Notes: a model not told the origin generated them from the sequence alone. Shown: positions 10,440-22,241, numbered from the stretch's first letter. The stretch: 64,000 bases of DNA from Chondrosia reniformis (GCA_947172415.1 OX359194.1:3162001-3226000), one strand, 5' to 3'. Program-made: numbers and translations.

Positions 10440-11900
10440 CTCCTATACCAATACAGAAAGTACCTTACCCAATGGTTTATTGTATATATCAGTTTGAGGC
10501 ACATGCCTTCGTATCAAATCCTGCAATATATTAAAAGTAATTCCTATCTGAATGTAATTGTACGTAATAACAAACACTTGTGTATATAGATAAATAACCA
10601 TGGCAAAGGATGTTATATATTTGGTGTATGGGTTATATAATTTTACTAACTAAAGTTTGTCTTTATGGACCTATTTGGGCACACTTCAAATCAAGTATTT
10701 TATTTATAGACTGGGGAGGACTTTAGCTGTTGGCTAGCCGTTGGTTGGAAAAAATTCATCAAAGAACCACAGATAGCTGTTTCGCCCTCATTTGGGCGTA
10801 ATATATTATTCCAGTGAATATCATCATAGCCTTTGCACGGCTCTGCGCAATTAACTTCCCCTTTTCTTTGTGAGTGCTCATGCAGTCTTGCACTTAGACT
10901 GCAGCCTCCATCTTTGCTTATTATGACTAATAAGTGAAGACAGTCATCCAACTCAATATCATTGAAGTGTGACACACTGATGAGCCCAAATGAGGGCGAA
11001 ACAGCTGTCTGTGGTTCTTGATGATTTTTTCAATCTTGGATGACTGGGAGGCGATCACTGCATGGCTACCATTTTTAACTTAGTAGGACTTGAGTCCCCC
11101 AGCCAAGATTAGACTTCGGCCACTTGGCTGGTCTGGCGTAATATATTCCAGTGAATATTTTTGCATATCATCATAGCCTTTGCACGGCTAAGGGCAATTA
11201 ACTCCCCCTTTTCATACCTGTATATATGCATAAGTTAATCTGAAATGAATTTCTATTTTAATTAATAGAGTGCAAATTTAAAATTTAAGCAAAGAGTACG
11301 TACTTTATATGACTAATAGTAGACATATATGTACATTTATACCTTCAAGTATTTTGCTCCAGAATTAATTGCCTATGGGGATGTTTAAGCACCAAGCATC
11401 CTTATGTCTTGTTAAGAAGTACTGTATATAAACTTATAATCATATAAGCATGCAGGTGAACATCAGAGGTGATTATTTATCATCACTTCTATAGGAGACT
11501 TGACGTTTACCCACTGGAGTTCCAAGTCTAAATGTTTCTTGCTGAAATCAGTACCACTTTTATAATATAAATTAGGATTATTATGTTCCACAAACAAGTA
11601 ATATTATTATGCAGCTCTTTTTCTTAATGCTCTTTTGTCAACCTTTTTCCAGTTATATCTACCATGAAGACAATTTTAAGGCAATTTGAATCATTCGAAA
11701 ACAAGGATACCAAACTAACGAGAAGCTACAAAGAATTAACACTAGTGCTCTCTTATTATCTTAGTATGCATACCTTTAAAATTGTCAGACTGCAGGCACT
11801 TTTATGCTATCTAGTGCCAGTTTGCACCAGCTATGTGTATTTAATAAAACCTATTTCTGGAAAGATCTTTTAACAGCACCCCAGATATCGTGGGGGCCTA
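10440..11900. repeat. segmental duplication, pairs with 18040-19060
   Basis: Long stretches match 18040-19060 in the same order: the cagaaagtaccttaccca start, gaggcacatgccttcgt, aattgcctatggggatgttt, tttcttgctgaaatcagt, and the end cagatatcgtgggggccta against cagagatcgtgggggacta. The pair differs mainly by the family B insertion at 10700-11200. Both copies carry minus-strand exon remnants of the same unknown gene. Confidence 0.85.
10700..11200. repeat. dispersed repeat family B, two facing copies
   Basis: The blocks aatgagggcgaaacagctgt, tggttcttgatga, ggatgactgggaggcgatca and tagtaggactt-gtcc recur at 27455-27700. Parts appear at 21545-21600 and 26210-26300. Here two copies face each other, since the cctcatttgggcg block at 10788 is mirrored at 10984. 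The gap relative to the 18-kb copy of the duplication suggests this was an insertion into copy beta. Confidence 0.65.
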
Positions 11901-12220
11901 TTCACTCCTACAACGTATAAAACTACACTCTTTAATATAAGATCATGTGTAGGCTACATGTTTGTATATATGGACAAGGCATGGCGGTATTATGATAAAG
12001 GAGTGATTGTAATGATTGTAGACGATTTATCTCACTTTTAGAAAAAAAATGAACTCTTAATTTATAGCTTCGAGCACTGTAGCCGCTCCTAGCGGAAATT
12101 GGTCAAGGCAGAGTTCACATCTTACCCAATACTTAGGGGGCTCAACCCCCCTCCCCGCCCCCCTCACCTCTCATGTTTGGTATAGGGCTTCAGCCCCCTA
12201 CCCCGTTACATTGCATGCGA

Positions 12221-12255
12221 GGCTATATAAAGCTACGTTTTCCTGTTAGTCGCCA
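12221..12255 (+). promoter_or_regulatory. TATA box and likely start of the 12.3-kb gene
   Basis: A gctatataaagc motif at about 12222-12233 lies about 85 bp upstream of the chosen start codon at 12315. A pyrimidine-rich initiator-like stretch (tcctgttagtcgcc) follows some 20-30 bp after it. The position fits a core promoter with a 5' leader of about 60 bases. This is inferred from the motif and spacing only. Confidence 0.5.
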
Positions 12256-12314
12256 CTCTCACGGAGTGTGCTTTACGAACTTATACTTTTTGGCAATTAT
12301 CGTGGAGAACAGGA

Positions 12315-12992
12315 ATGGGCCTGCTGTATCACAGATTTATGACACCAACTTGGCTTGGAGATAATGCCGAATTTAACAGAAACTTGGCAAAGGAAGTTGC
12401 TGACACGCACATTACCATCCCCAAGGATACTAGCAAATATGAAAGCATCTTCAAAGTACCCCTCCTGCCGGGTGGAGTTATGAAAAAGGAGGACATTACG
12501 GTTAGGATGCTTATTGGCGTGGCGTTGCCCGATTCAGGTAGCAAGAGGGATTCGATGTCTTTTATGATTTCAGATGGCAATCGGGCCATTGGCTTTCAGC
12601 TTCGTGATCCTCCTCAATATTATCAAGAGGGTCCTTATATCGGCATCGAAGGCGAACCTGGAAGGACGCTGACAGACGTAAGCCTGAAATCCCCGCCTGA
12701 AGGGACCAAATATTGGTATTACTATAGCAGCCGAAAAAATCCCGACCAATTCGAGATGGTCTTCAAACCCCGAGAATACTGGGGGTCTGCATTCTGCTGC
12801 GTTGATCAGGGCCACAAATATTGCACCTTTTACGACAGAGATTTGGATATAAGTAAAGGCTTATCACTGGAAACTTATCGTGAAGACCCGAACGACACCT
12901 ACGTCCTGAACTACATTGAAGTCTGGATCTATGAGGATTCTCCAAAAGAGGTAGATGCTGACAAGCTCAAGAAAGCTCTGAGGAAAGTTTGA
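12315..12992 (+). CDS. intronless gene, 225 residues, unknown beta-rich protein
   Basis: One uninterrupted frame of 225 codons encodes a probably soluble protein with no signal peptide or membrane segment. Alternating hydrophobic/polar stretches (KYWYYYSSRKNPDQFEMVF, YVLNYIEVWIYED) and many Gly, Pro and Tyr suggest a beta-sandwich. A Cys-Cys pair sits in the segment FCCVDQGHKYC. The C-terminus is basic and helical (ADKLKKALRKV). The start at 12315 has a G at -3 and +4 and follows a TATA box by about 85 bp. The coding region is visibly GC-richer than its neighbours and has no intron, unlike the other intact genes here. It sits between two decayed gene copies. I do not recognise the family. A recent arrival (retrocopy or transfer) or a lineage-specific gene are both possible. 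Confidence 0.75.
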   Translation: MGLLYHRFMTPTWLGDNAEFNRNLAKEVADTHITIPKDTSKYESIFKVPLLPGGVMKKEDITVRMLIGVALPDSGSKRDSMSFMISDGNRAIGFQLRDPPQYYQEGPYIGIEGEPGRTLTDVSLKSPPEGTKYWYYYSSRKNPDQFEMVFKPREYWGSAFCCVDQGHKYCTFYDRDLDISKGLSLETYREDPNDTYVLNYIEVWIYEDSPKEVDADKLKKALRKV

Positions 12993-12999
12993 AACTTTG

Positions 13000-13440
13000 C
13001 CAACGGTCCCGGATATACTCCTTTAGTGACTTTAAGAGACTACATAGCTAGATAATTACATAGTCTATACCTCAAACTGAGTCAGTATTATGTACTTTGG
13101 TAGTGATATATAATAGAGTAAAGTATATCCTATGTATTAGAATTTGGAGACATCAGAATTTGGACACCTATAGCTAGATCTCGGAAATTACTTAGGCCAC
13201 CAACTCAGAATGTATATAGCTCTCATATAGGCTGATTAATTTGCACGTTGAAAACTAAAATATTTAATTATACAGTTTCATTTCGGTTTTGAAGGATCCT
13301 ACAAAATATTGATGTAAAAACAATGTGCTTTCTGTAATATAGATTATATTTACATCAACACTACTGTCTTGTATATATACGGGGAATATTTACGTCAAAG
13401 TTGAAATTTCACACCATTTTCAATGTGGTATGAAACAGAT
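13000..13440. other. AT-rich intergenic stretch
   Basis: This is sequence downstream of the intronless gene. No canonical AATAAA signal stands out close to its stop, and no open frame or repeat was recognised. Confidence 0.3.
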
Positions 13441-14100
13441 ATATCAGAACTGACAGTCTAAAAAATTGTCGGCCAACTGTCCTTCCTATTGCGAGCTGGC
13501 TGTGACTTTCTCCCCTCATCCATCAACCTCAGGAGGTGGAGAATCACTGCCGAGAATAAATGCACCCTGTGTAACTCTCCCAACCCTACCACAAACCACA
13601 TCCCCAGTTGTTGCCCTTCAGCCCTAGAACAAGGGAGATATACACCTGATATACATGGAGGCATGACTCAATGCTCATTGTTACAGGTATCAAATTGCAA
13701 AGCAACCCTTTGTACCACCAAATCTCCGCAGCCATATATGGTATACCTGCGGATGGAGAGCCTCTGACAGCCCACCCTCAACCATCCCGTTGTGGCTCCC
13801 ACCCTTTTAAGACCTGACCTAGTGATCATGAGCCAGTCAGTCAGATAATGAAACTAACCATTCAACAAATATCTCTAAAAGGCCTCCAAAAAGCCAAGCA
13901 CAGAAAATTGTGGAAATACGACAACATCCTAGAAGACATGCAAGCCTTCCACACTGACTTCAAAATCTTCTGCCACACTGGGGGGCATGGCACCCTGGGT
14001 CGGTTGCTATATACAGTTTCAAACTCTCAAAATCAATTCAATACAATTAATCATGCAGCTCTTCTCCTCATGCAGTATAGAGGTCGCTGTTACGTATAAT
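13440..14100 (+). mobile_element. non-LTR retroelement C-terminal domain, broken
   Basis: The plus strand encodes FLLRAGCDFLPSSINLRRW, then a C-x2-C...H-x-C cluster (CTLCNSPNPTTNHIPSCC), then LEQGRYTPDIHGG, matching the cysteine cluster and QGRY-W-H-D motif found after some reverse-transcriptase domains. After frame changes come RPDLVI and a segment resembling ELT-P-EN-x-KAR-RK-KY at 13848-14000. At least two frame changes break it. Assignment to a LINE rather than another RT class rests on this general pattern. Confidence 0.7.
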
Positions 14101-14800
14101 AATAAAAATACTTAAATTATATCAGTTACTATAGGAATATCGACTGTTCTGCAAAATAATTTATAGACAAAAATTATTAGTATCTTCTCTCCATCTCTGA
14201 AGTCCTTGGGTGTCCGCTTGGTTGTTTACCACACACCCCTTCCTCAAACACTCTTATTATATCACCAACCTCTCCTGTGGTATTTCCTCAATCTTCTTCC
14301 TCAATCTTCTTCCTCCACTCCTTGCTATCTGCCACTTCTAGAAAGGCTTCAACCCCCAGCCTTCTTCTAATGTTTTCATTTGCTACTCTGTCCATTCTAG
14401 TCACACCTTCTACTCTCCTAAGGTATACCTCAGCTCCATTGCTTGGATCTTACTTCTGTGCCTTTTCTGTAGGGTCCACGTCTCACTCCCATACAGTATA
14501 GAGTTGGTACAACCATGGCATTGATAACTCTTAGCTTCTAACTCTCAAGTTTGCCAAATGAAAGTCAAATGTTTCCTAAGGTGAGTCAAGAATTTCGTCC
14601 TCAGCTCATAAAGTTATGTTTTCGAAAAATGGCCATTAGCTAATCAAATCAAGCTATTTATAGAAGCTTTTTTTCAGGAGTTGTTGCTGCACTTTGAGAG
14701 GTATGCAAAGGTCAAGTCTATGCTATGCAGGATTGCATGATACAGTCATGCAAGTACGTATACATATATGCCTTCTTCCCTATCTCTTCTAGCTCTCTAA
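14100..14800. repeat. segmental duplication, pairs with 19100-19780
   Basis: The two segments run side by side over about 650-700 bp with few differences. They share the start taataataaaaatacttaa, the LINE remnant, the aaggtgagtcaagaattt block and the end cagtcatgcaagtacgta. The high similarity points to a recent local duplication. Confidence 0.85.
14190..14540 (-). mobile_element. LINE remnant (YGSETW...MELRYLRRVEGVTR type), copy 1
   Basis: On the minus strand the sequence gives TLQKRHRSKIQAMELRY, RRVEGVTRMDRVANENIRRR and LGVEAFLEVADSKEWRKKIE. This is the widely conserved end of LINE ORF2 (W-L-K-D, E-R-LRRV-GVTR-D, N-IR). The upstream tyrosine/glycine motif (GSETW) is present in another frame. 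It is interrupted by stops. A near-identical duplicate lies at 19180-19520. Confidence 0.8.
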
Positions 14801-14929
14801 AGGGCTATTCAAGCTGGAGGGAATCAGCAACAAACAGGTAAGTGCATGTAACCTGTAGGTGATTGAACAAGTCAATGGTGTACATCTTAAGAGATAGCAC
14901 TGTCCAACTCATCACCACCTGCCTCTCCT

Positions 14930-15065
14930 GTTGGGACTCAGCAGACGTCCACTCCTAGCTTTTAGGGGCTCAGCAGATGTCCACTTCTGTTAACGCTCAG
15001 CAGATGTCCACTCCTGTTGGGGCTCAGCAGATGTCCACTCATGTTGGGACGTCCACTTCTGCAAG
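14930..15065. repeat. minisatellite, unit about 27 bp, 4-5 copies
   Basis: Units of the form ggctcagcagatgtccact plus cctgttgg are repeated four to five times with small differences. There is no coding sense. Confidence 0.8.
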
Positions 15066-15139
15066 CCATCTGATGCCAGAAGTATTTGGTTTAATCAGAA
15101 TTTCACAATCTTAATCAGAACCTATTTTAACCCAATTTG

Positions 15140-16335
15140 GTTACTGTATACAGTTTTGTTACTGTATACAGTTTCAAACTCTCAAGTTTACCAAATCTTA
15201 GTCAAATCTTTCCTAAGGTGAGTCAAGAATTCCGTCCTCAGCTCATAAAGTTTTGGAAAATGGCCATTAGTTAATCAAATCAAGCTCTTATCTATTTGGA
15301 ACTATAGAGGAGCTGCAGCTGGCTAGTGCATGTGGAACTGCCAAAGTTCATTGATGTGGAATGAAGGGAGGTACAAACTGTATATTTAGTAACCTATCAA
15401 ACCTATCAAAATATTTACTATTTGGAATGTAGATCTAGAGCAACTAGCCAGTAGAACCCCCTCATGTTCAATGATACAGAATGGTTCACTGGATAAAGTC
15501 AAAGGCCAAAGTTTCAAGATGCTTAAACGGCTAACAAAACCAAATGAAGACCCTAATTATCATTGGGATAGTAAAATCAGGCCTTTCAGTTTATAAGCCT
15601 TACAAGTAGCACTTGAAACCTTTGATTTTACCCTGTATATATAGGCCTGTGTATTAATTGTTCTGATCATTATTAGTTAAATACCTAATTGTACCAGTGT
15701 AGAGTGGGCATTAGGACTCCCCATGTTCAGTGATGTGGAATTAATAGAGGTGCAAACCAAAGTAAAGAATTTGATTTGAAGAAATTCTAAAATAACCGTG
15801 ACTTGAAATGCATGTACGTAATTACAGTGAAATTTTAGGAGAATTGGGCTTAATCAGAATTTCACAATCTTACTCAGAACCTATTATTTTAACCCATGTT
15901 GGTTACTGTGTACAGTTTCAAACTCTCAAGTTTGCCAAATCTTAGTCAAATCTTTCCTAAGGTGAGTCAAGAATTCCGTCCTAAGTACTTAAAGTTTTAG
16001 AAAATGGCCATTAGTTAATCAAATCAAGCTCTTATCTATTTGGAACTATAGAGGAGCTGCAGCTGCCTAGTAGAACTCCCACATGTTCAGTGATGTGGAA
16101 TGAAGGCAGGTACAAACTGTACATGTAGTAACCTATTCAAACCTATCAAAATGTTTACTATTTGGAATGTAGATCTAGAGCAACTAACCAGTATACGTAG
16201 AACCCCCTAATGTTCAACGATACAGAATGGTTCACTGGGTAAAATCAAAGGCCAAAGATGCTTAAGCGACTTACAAAACCAAATGAAGATCCTATACCAT
16301 TGGGATAGTGGGAAATCGGGCCTTTGAGTTTATAA
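15140..16335. repeat. two direct copies of a block of about 480 bp
   Basis: 15140-15610 and 15870-16335 share the cagtttcaaactctcaagtt start, aaggtgagtcaagaattccg, ctcttatctatttggaact, gaggagctgcagct, atgtttactatttggaatgt and ggttcactgg-taaa blocks in order. Parts also occur at 10080-10185, 14540-14650 and 19550-19660. It is non-coding. Confidence 0.75.
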
Positions 16336-17700
16336 GCATTTGGGGGACACTTGAGCGTCCTCAATCGTTAAGATTATGAATAGATTACTTTTTTGAATGA
16401 ATCTAGAGAGGATAGATGGTGTAGATTATGCATATAAATATTGGAGAAATAAAAGGTTATAAGTTCATTTCTTAGTAATATGCCTTGCCAGGAGATAAGA
16501 AGTTTCTTCTATAATATCCAAGCCAGCCATATACTTGATATCCGTATGGTATAGCTATATATATCATGCAGAAACGTAAACAACTCCCTATATTTTGAGG
16601 CATATGCTGACTTTTTTAAAATATGTAAAAGTTTATAATTACGCTACCATATAATAATGTTTTATCGTTTTGCTTCCAAGCACATCTGGAAAAAGTAATA
16701 ATACTAGACAGGGATGTGATAAGGCTAACCATACAAAAGTGGTACTAAAATTTAACAATACACATCACTTCCATGCATGTTTAGGTGCATCGAGTTAATA
16801 TATACGGATTATGCTCGCATAGCCCAGACCGCCTGGAGATTGCAATTGATGCAGACTGCATGATGAAAGACCATTTGTCAATGACTATAATTGGACAAAC
16901 TGCTTATAGATAAGTGTGGCTCGTGGCCCCTGCATATTTGGCAGTGTGCTCAGTACATATATATACTCTCTGATAGTGTGTATGAAAGCTGCTTAATTCC
17001 AATCCTCCTAAGATCTTAGCAGCTAAAATGACTAGTAGAAATATTCAGTCCACAGGGGAATGTGGAGTGCCCTAGTGGAATCCTTTATGATGTATGTACG
17101 TATATCAATTCAGTTCCATGCAGGTGACTTAACCCAGTGGAATGTTCCTCTAAGGGTATTAGGTTGCATATATACATATACAGCTCAAATTAAGTTTGTC
17201 TAACTGCATGGGAAATTTACATAATAGTTTGAAATATGTTTATATGCACACCCAATCCTCCTGGGATCTACATATTATTCAGTAGATTGCATGACCATTG
17301 GAAAGTTCCAGTGTATACAGGGAAATGTGATGAACAGAAACTTTGCGACCTTAGCTTCATCCTCAGGTATATAGATATGGTTGTTAACTGAAACCCCTAT
17401 AGCTTAAAGATACTGTCTCTTTGTGGTATCATGTGGTTTATAATTAGTTTAAAATCTGTAAGCTATTCCTCTATGCATAAATGCTTTACGATCTCAGTTA
17501 TTGAATGTCAAATTTGCTGGTAGCAGGAGTATGCCTACACTATACAGTGCAGTGATTAAAACTTGTGAAGTGTTTAACTTATTTCTAGGGTGATTTTTGT
17601 TTATCTACTGGCATATAGTTGAAATTGCATGCATTGTTTAATATATATATTATATATATAGTGACTGTATAATATTAAAATGGGGACATTGTACATGACA
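16335..17700. other. gene-free stretch with one partial F1-family repeat
   Basis: No convincing open frame is present. 16680-16790 carries the aaaaagtaata...gataaggctaacca blocks of foldback family F1. The rest is AT-rich unique-looking sequence. Confidence 0.4.
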
Positions 17701-17705
17701 TAAGT

Positions 17706-17993
17706 GGTCTTAAAGGGGTCTCAGCTAATATCCACAGCAGATTTGATTTACCTTATGAGAGAGCTAAGAATACCGACGGTTGGTTGCATGCATTCGCAGG
17801 GTTAGAGACCATTTTGTAACTTGCACACAAGGGACATCATATGACACAGGCCTTGGCCTTTTATGTCCTTGTTTACAAGTTACAAAATGGTCTCTAACCC
17901 TGCGAATGCATGCAACCAACTGTCGGTATTCTTAGCTCCCTCACAAGGCAAATCCAATCTGCTGTGGTTATTAGCTGAGACCCCTTTAAGACT
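17706..17993. mobile_element. foldback element family F2, copy 1
   Basis: The left arm (17706-17838) and right arm (17860-17993) mirror each other almost completely. They share ggtcttaaaggggtctcagc, ggttgcatgcattcgcaggg and ggttagagaccattttgtaa. The loop includes ggccttggccttttat. No ORF of its own. A second, more diverged member is at 56617-56912, inside an intron of the CH-SH2-SAM gene. Confidence 0.85.
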
Positions 17994-18039
17994 GGAACCT
18001 TTGTTGATATATGGCATGCAGATGCATCATCTTCAGTAT

Positions 18040-18843
18040 CACAATACAGAAAGTACCTTACCCAATTGTATTATGGAAAAAAAAAATTGTATTATATCAG
18101 ATTGAGGCACATGCCTTCGTGTCAAATCCTGTAATATACTAAAAGCATTTCCTATTTGAATGTAATTGTATGTACATAATAACAAATTTGTGTAGATCAG
18201 TAACCATGGCAAAGGATGTTTTATATTTGATGTATGGGATACTAATGAGTACTAAAGTTTGTCTTTATGGACCTATTTGAGCACACTTCAAATTTAGTCA
18301 AATCAAGTATTTTATTTATAGACTGGAGATGGCTTTAGCCTTTGGCTACTATTCTTTGCACCCAGTAAACTGCACTTCAATGAAATATATACCTGTATAT
18401 CTGAAATGAATTTTTATTTTATTTAATGTTTTCTTAGAGTGCAAGTAAGAATATATACGTACTTTATAAGACTAATGGTAGACATATATACTCGTATATA
18501 CCTTCAAACATTTTGCTCCAGAATTAATTGCCTATGGGGATGTTTAAACACCAAGCATCCTTGTGTCTTGTTAAGAAGTATATAAAGTTATAATCAGAAG
18601 GTAAGGTATAAGGTATAGGTATAGGTATAACATCGGAGGTATTATTAAACTTCATTATCATCACTTCTAGGAGACTCTCCGTTTACCCACTATATATAGT
18701 TCCAAGTCTAAATGTTTCTTGCTGAAATCAGTTCCTGTGTTAGGCTTGCCACCTTTATAAAACAAATTAGGATCATCATGTTCCACAAAGAAGTAATATG
18801 CAGCTCTTCTTCTTGATGCTCTTTTGCCAACCTTTTTAAAGTT
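18040..18843 (-). pseudogene. gene copy gamma, at least one clean exon
   Basis: On the minus strand, 18843-18691 is an open exon bounded by an AG acceptor and a GTGGGT donor. It encodes NFKKVGKRASRRRAAYYFF, VEHDDPNLFYKGGKPNTG and TDFSKKHLDLEL. The matching exon in copy beta has stops. The next exon, around 18125-18070, begins DLTRRHVPQSDI but is disrupted by an A/T run. No TPR-like or Cys/Glu-repeat part is visible here. Copy gamma therefore preserves the best sequence of this exon, although the gene as a whole looks incomplete. Confidence 0.45.
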
Positions 18844-19179
18844 CTATACTATCATGAATTTCAATCATTCGAAAACAAACTAACTGTAACGAGCAGCTAC
18901 AAAGAATTAACACTAGTGTTCTCTCATTATCTTAGTATGCATACCTTTAAATTGTCAGACTGCATGCACTTTTATGCTATCTAGTGCCAGTTTGCACCGA
19001 CTATGTGTAACCTATTTTTTGCAAAGATCTTTTTACAGCGTCCCAGAGATCGTGGGGGACTATTGGGGGCAGATTACTCTTATAAGAGCATGCCTTTTCG
19101 ATATACGTATAATAATAAAAATACTTAAATTATATCAGTTACTATAGGAATATCGACTGTTCTGCAAAATAATTTATAG

Positions 19180-19520
19180 ACAAAAATTATTAGTATCTTC
19201 TCTCCATCTCTGAAGTCCTTGGGTGTCCGCTTGGTCGTTTACCACACACCCCTTCCTCAAACACTCTTATTATTCCTCTCCTGCGGTATTTCCTCAATCT
19301 TCTTCCTCAATCTTCTTCCTCTACTCCTTGCTATCTGCCACTTCTAGAAAGGCTTCAACCCCCAGCCTTCTTCTAATGTTTTCATTTGCTACTCTGTCCA
19401 TTCTAGTCACACCTTCTACACTCCTAAGGTATACCTCAGCTCCATTGCCTGGATCTTACATCTGAGCCTTCTCTGCAGGGTCCACGTCTCACTCCCATAC
19501 AGTATAGAATTGGTACAACC
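19180..19520 (-). mobile_element. LINE remnant, duplicate of 14190-14540
   Basis: It has the same reading as the 14.2-kb copy (AMELRY, RRVEGVTRMDRVANENIRRR, WRKKI) with minor differences and small deletions. It was duplicated with its flanks rather than inserted independently, because the surrounding sequence matches as well. Confidence 0.8.
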
Positions 19521-19879
19521 ATGGCATTGATAACTCTTAGCTTCTAACTCTCAAATTTGCCAAATGATAGTCAAATGTTTCCTAAGGTGAGTCAAGAATT
19601 TCGTCCTCAGCTCATAAAGTTATGTTTTCGAAAAATGGCCATTAGCTAATCAAATCAAGCTATTTATAGAAGGAGTTGTTGCTGCACTTCGAGAGGTATG
19701 CAAAGGCTATACATAGTCAAGTCTATGCTATGCAGGATTGCATGATACAGTTATGCAAGTACGTATACATATATGCCTAGTAACCTCACCAGAGAAAGGG
19801 GAAGCAAATCAAGCTGTACCTTCTTGGCCAAAAACGTACCCCTTGTACTACCAAAAACGCACCCCAAATTATTAGTGGC

Positions 19880-20000
19880 AGGTCACTGATGAAGGTATTT
19901 CCAGAAAACAGCTGTATGGCTCACTACTAGGGGAGCAAATTAGAGAGAAGACTCTTGTATCCTCATCCCAAGCTCTCAAAGCGAATTACTTCCCTTTAGT
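19880..20000 (-). repeat. dispersed SINE-like repeat (family A), partial
   Basis: It shares gtcactgatgaagg, agaaaacagctgt and atcctcatcccaagctctc with the other family A copies. Confidence 0.55.
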
Positions 20001-20500
20001 AGGCTTTACTGAAGAATCAATAATGTAGGAAAATATCTTCAGCATTATTAGACGCTTTTGATTCATCACCGAGCTGTAGATCACTTGAAGACGTTTCCAT
20101 ATGGTCAAACGCACTATTTCAACTACCTCTACATCGAAGTAGAGGAGATAAGACTAGAGTCTACATTTGGGCCTTTTAAGGGGAGTTATAATTAGCAGTC
20201 TTGCCTACGCGCTCTCATAAAGATTAAAATCTCGTTATTATCTCGCTTAATCTCTTATAACTCCAAAAAAAGTTTGGCCTATTATGCCTAGTATAGGTCA
20301 TTCGTCCATTGTTGGTCACGCCCACTTTAAACACGTATATTACACGCGGGAATATGGCTGTCTTTACAAAGTTTTTCAAAATCCTGCGAATGGTAAGTTT
20401 ACGCCATTGAGGAACATACAAAGTCCAAATTATCTAAATGTACTTATACTCACATATTTATGGTCTTCTCTGAAAGGTTTGGTACGCTTAAATTCTGAAA

Positions 20501-22241
20501 ATGGACATGTCACATTTGAAAGAAACGAAGTCACTTGACAAGTTATCCCGCGAAGAGTTTTTTCAACGTCTTTACGCATTTCATGAGCAGCAAGGGTAAG
20601 ATTCTAGTTAATATACATATATTACACACACGTAGGGAAGTACAAAGCATTTAATAGTATTTCGAAGGCGAAGTTTAAAAGTTCGAAATGATAGGAGAGC
20701 GTTCGTTTTTCTTACCGAATTTTGATTTGCGGGACCGATAAATGTCTTATAAAAAGGCGGATCTTTCAATTGCCACGCCTTCTGTGATTAATTTTACCAA
20801 ATTTGATCGTTATGAGAGCATAAAAGAGGATTTTTACTTTTTACAATTTTTTGATGTTGATAAAGTAGTTTCAACGATATTTTTGTCCTACAACAGCTGC
20901 TTAAGTGAATCTCTTTCTTATAACATGAACAAATTATTATATCCCTCTCAATTTTAAGTGAAGCTCCTATAGCCTGTCTTTTTATTTTCAAAAAAACTAC
21001 ATACCAGTTAATGTATTATGGGATAGACATAAACAATGAAGGATCTCATCTTGTATTCTACATGTTTTGACACAGTTACTGTCCTGACCTAAGATGTGTT
21101 TTCCTGTGTAATAACTTTAGGCACATTAATTGCTATAGTTTCTCTTTGAGAGGATTGAGTGGCTTTGTAATTAGGATATATTTCAGGTATTATGTATACG
21201 TATGTACACACTATGTTATAATTATGTGTTATTTGAGCCTCATTGTGATGAGAACCTTAGAAATTATGGCCCAGTGGAACAGAAGAAGATACTCCAGAAT
21301 CCATATCTTCATCCTAAGCTCTCTCCAGGTTTATGTACGTACATATTATAGATTTTTAATTTACGTAATATGTGTATCAGTACAATTGTGTAACAGTAAA
21401 AGTAGTTCAGGAGTACACACTTTTCCCATAAAGTGTATGCCTTCATTTATTAATCCACCACAAGTGAAACACTTGTGGTTTCATAATAAGTGAAGGTGGA
21501 GGTTACAGTCTAAGCGTTCACAATGATGTACGTAAGTTGCACTTTTCCTGTGCAATAGCTTACCATCACAGCCTTTGCACAGGCCAAGTGCAATCACCTC
21601 TGGTACATGTAAACTGTAAACTGATTATTTGTTGTAGTTATTTTAAGAGGGAGAGCATGGGAGAGGCATTGCTGTGGCAGTTGTAGCTCAGTGGCAGAGC
21701 AACTGGTGGTCATAACCAGCTGTCCTGGGTTCAATAACCAGCTGTCCTGGGTTCGATAACCAGCTGTCCTGGGTTCGATTCCCAGCAATTGCTTCTTTCG
21801 TGTTTTTCCCTCTTTATGATGTTTCATTGATTATTACTTGTGGTTTGATTATCACATCGATTATTCATGTGATGTATGTGTCATATTCTGATTTGCAGAA
21901 CTCCTGTGAGGAAGCAGCCAGTGGTGTGTGGTAAGCCAGTGGACCTGTATGAGCTATATCAGTATGTCAAAGAAAATGGAGGATATAGAAAGGTAAACCT
22001 GTGTGTTAAGAATGAGTTGAGTACCTAATATTCAATCTGAGGAGGTATTAAGTGTTAATACGTACGTAGGTATATTAACAACTTGATGATTATTTGAATG
22101 ATTATTCAGTCATGAAGGAAGGACAGGAAATGTTTGGTTCTAAAAACCAAAAGTCATTTTCTCCTTTTTCACTTTTTATTATTCATATTACATACGTACT
22201 TATATGTACCGTACATGTATTTACTTATTTACATTTGCACA

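Larger units (their letters stand above)
9730..11654 (-). pseudogene. decayed gene copy beta of the repeat/TPR-like family
   Basis: Minus-strand pieces in order: 11654-11515 with FVEHNNPNLYYKSGTDFSKK and HLDLEL; 10520-10469, a clean GT-AG exon reading DLIRRHVPQTDIYNKPLG; and 10063-9824 with NECNDIKVSIECK-type repeats homologous to copy alpha. Stops interrupt the first piece, and a repeat insertion occupies about 10700-11200. The segment matching the TPR-like exons of copy alpha is absent, as if deleted at about 9725. This makes beta a broken duplicate. The role of the parent gene is unknown. Confidence 0.5.

Noticed and set aside
10700-10975. 91-codon minus-strand frame
   Set aside because: It falls entirely within dispersed repeat family B, which recurs elsewhere without keeping the frame.
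20224-20421. Minus-strand frame just upstream of ARID2
   Set aside because: It is short, without a domain or splice context, and lies where the ARID2 promoter is expected.
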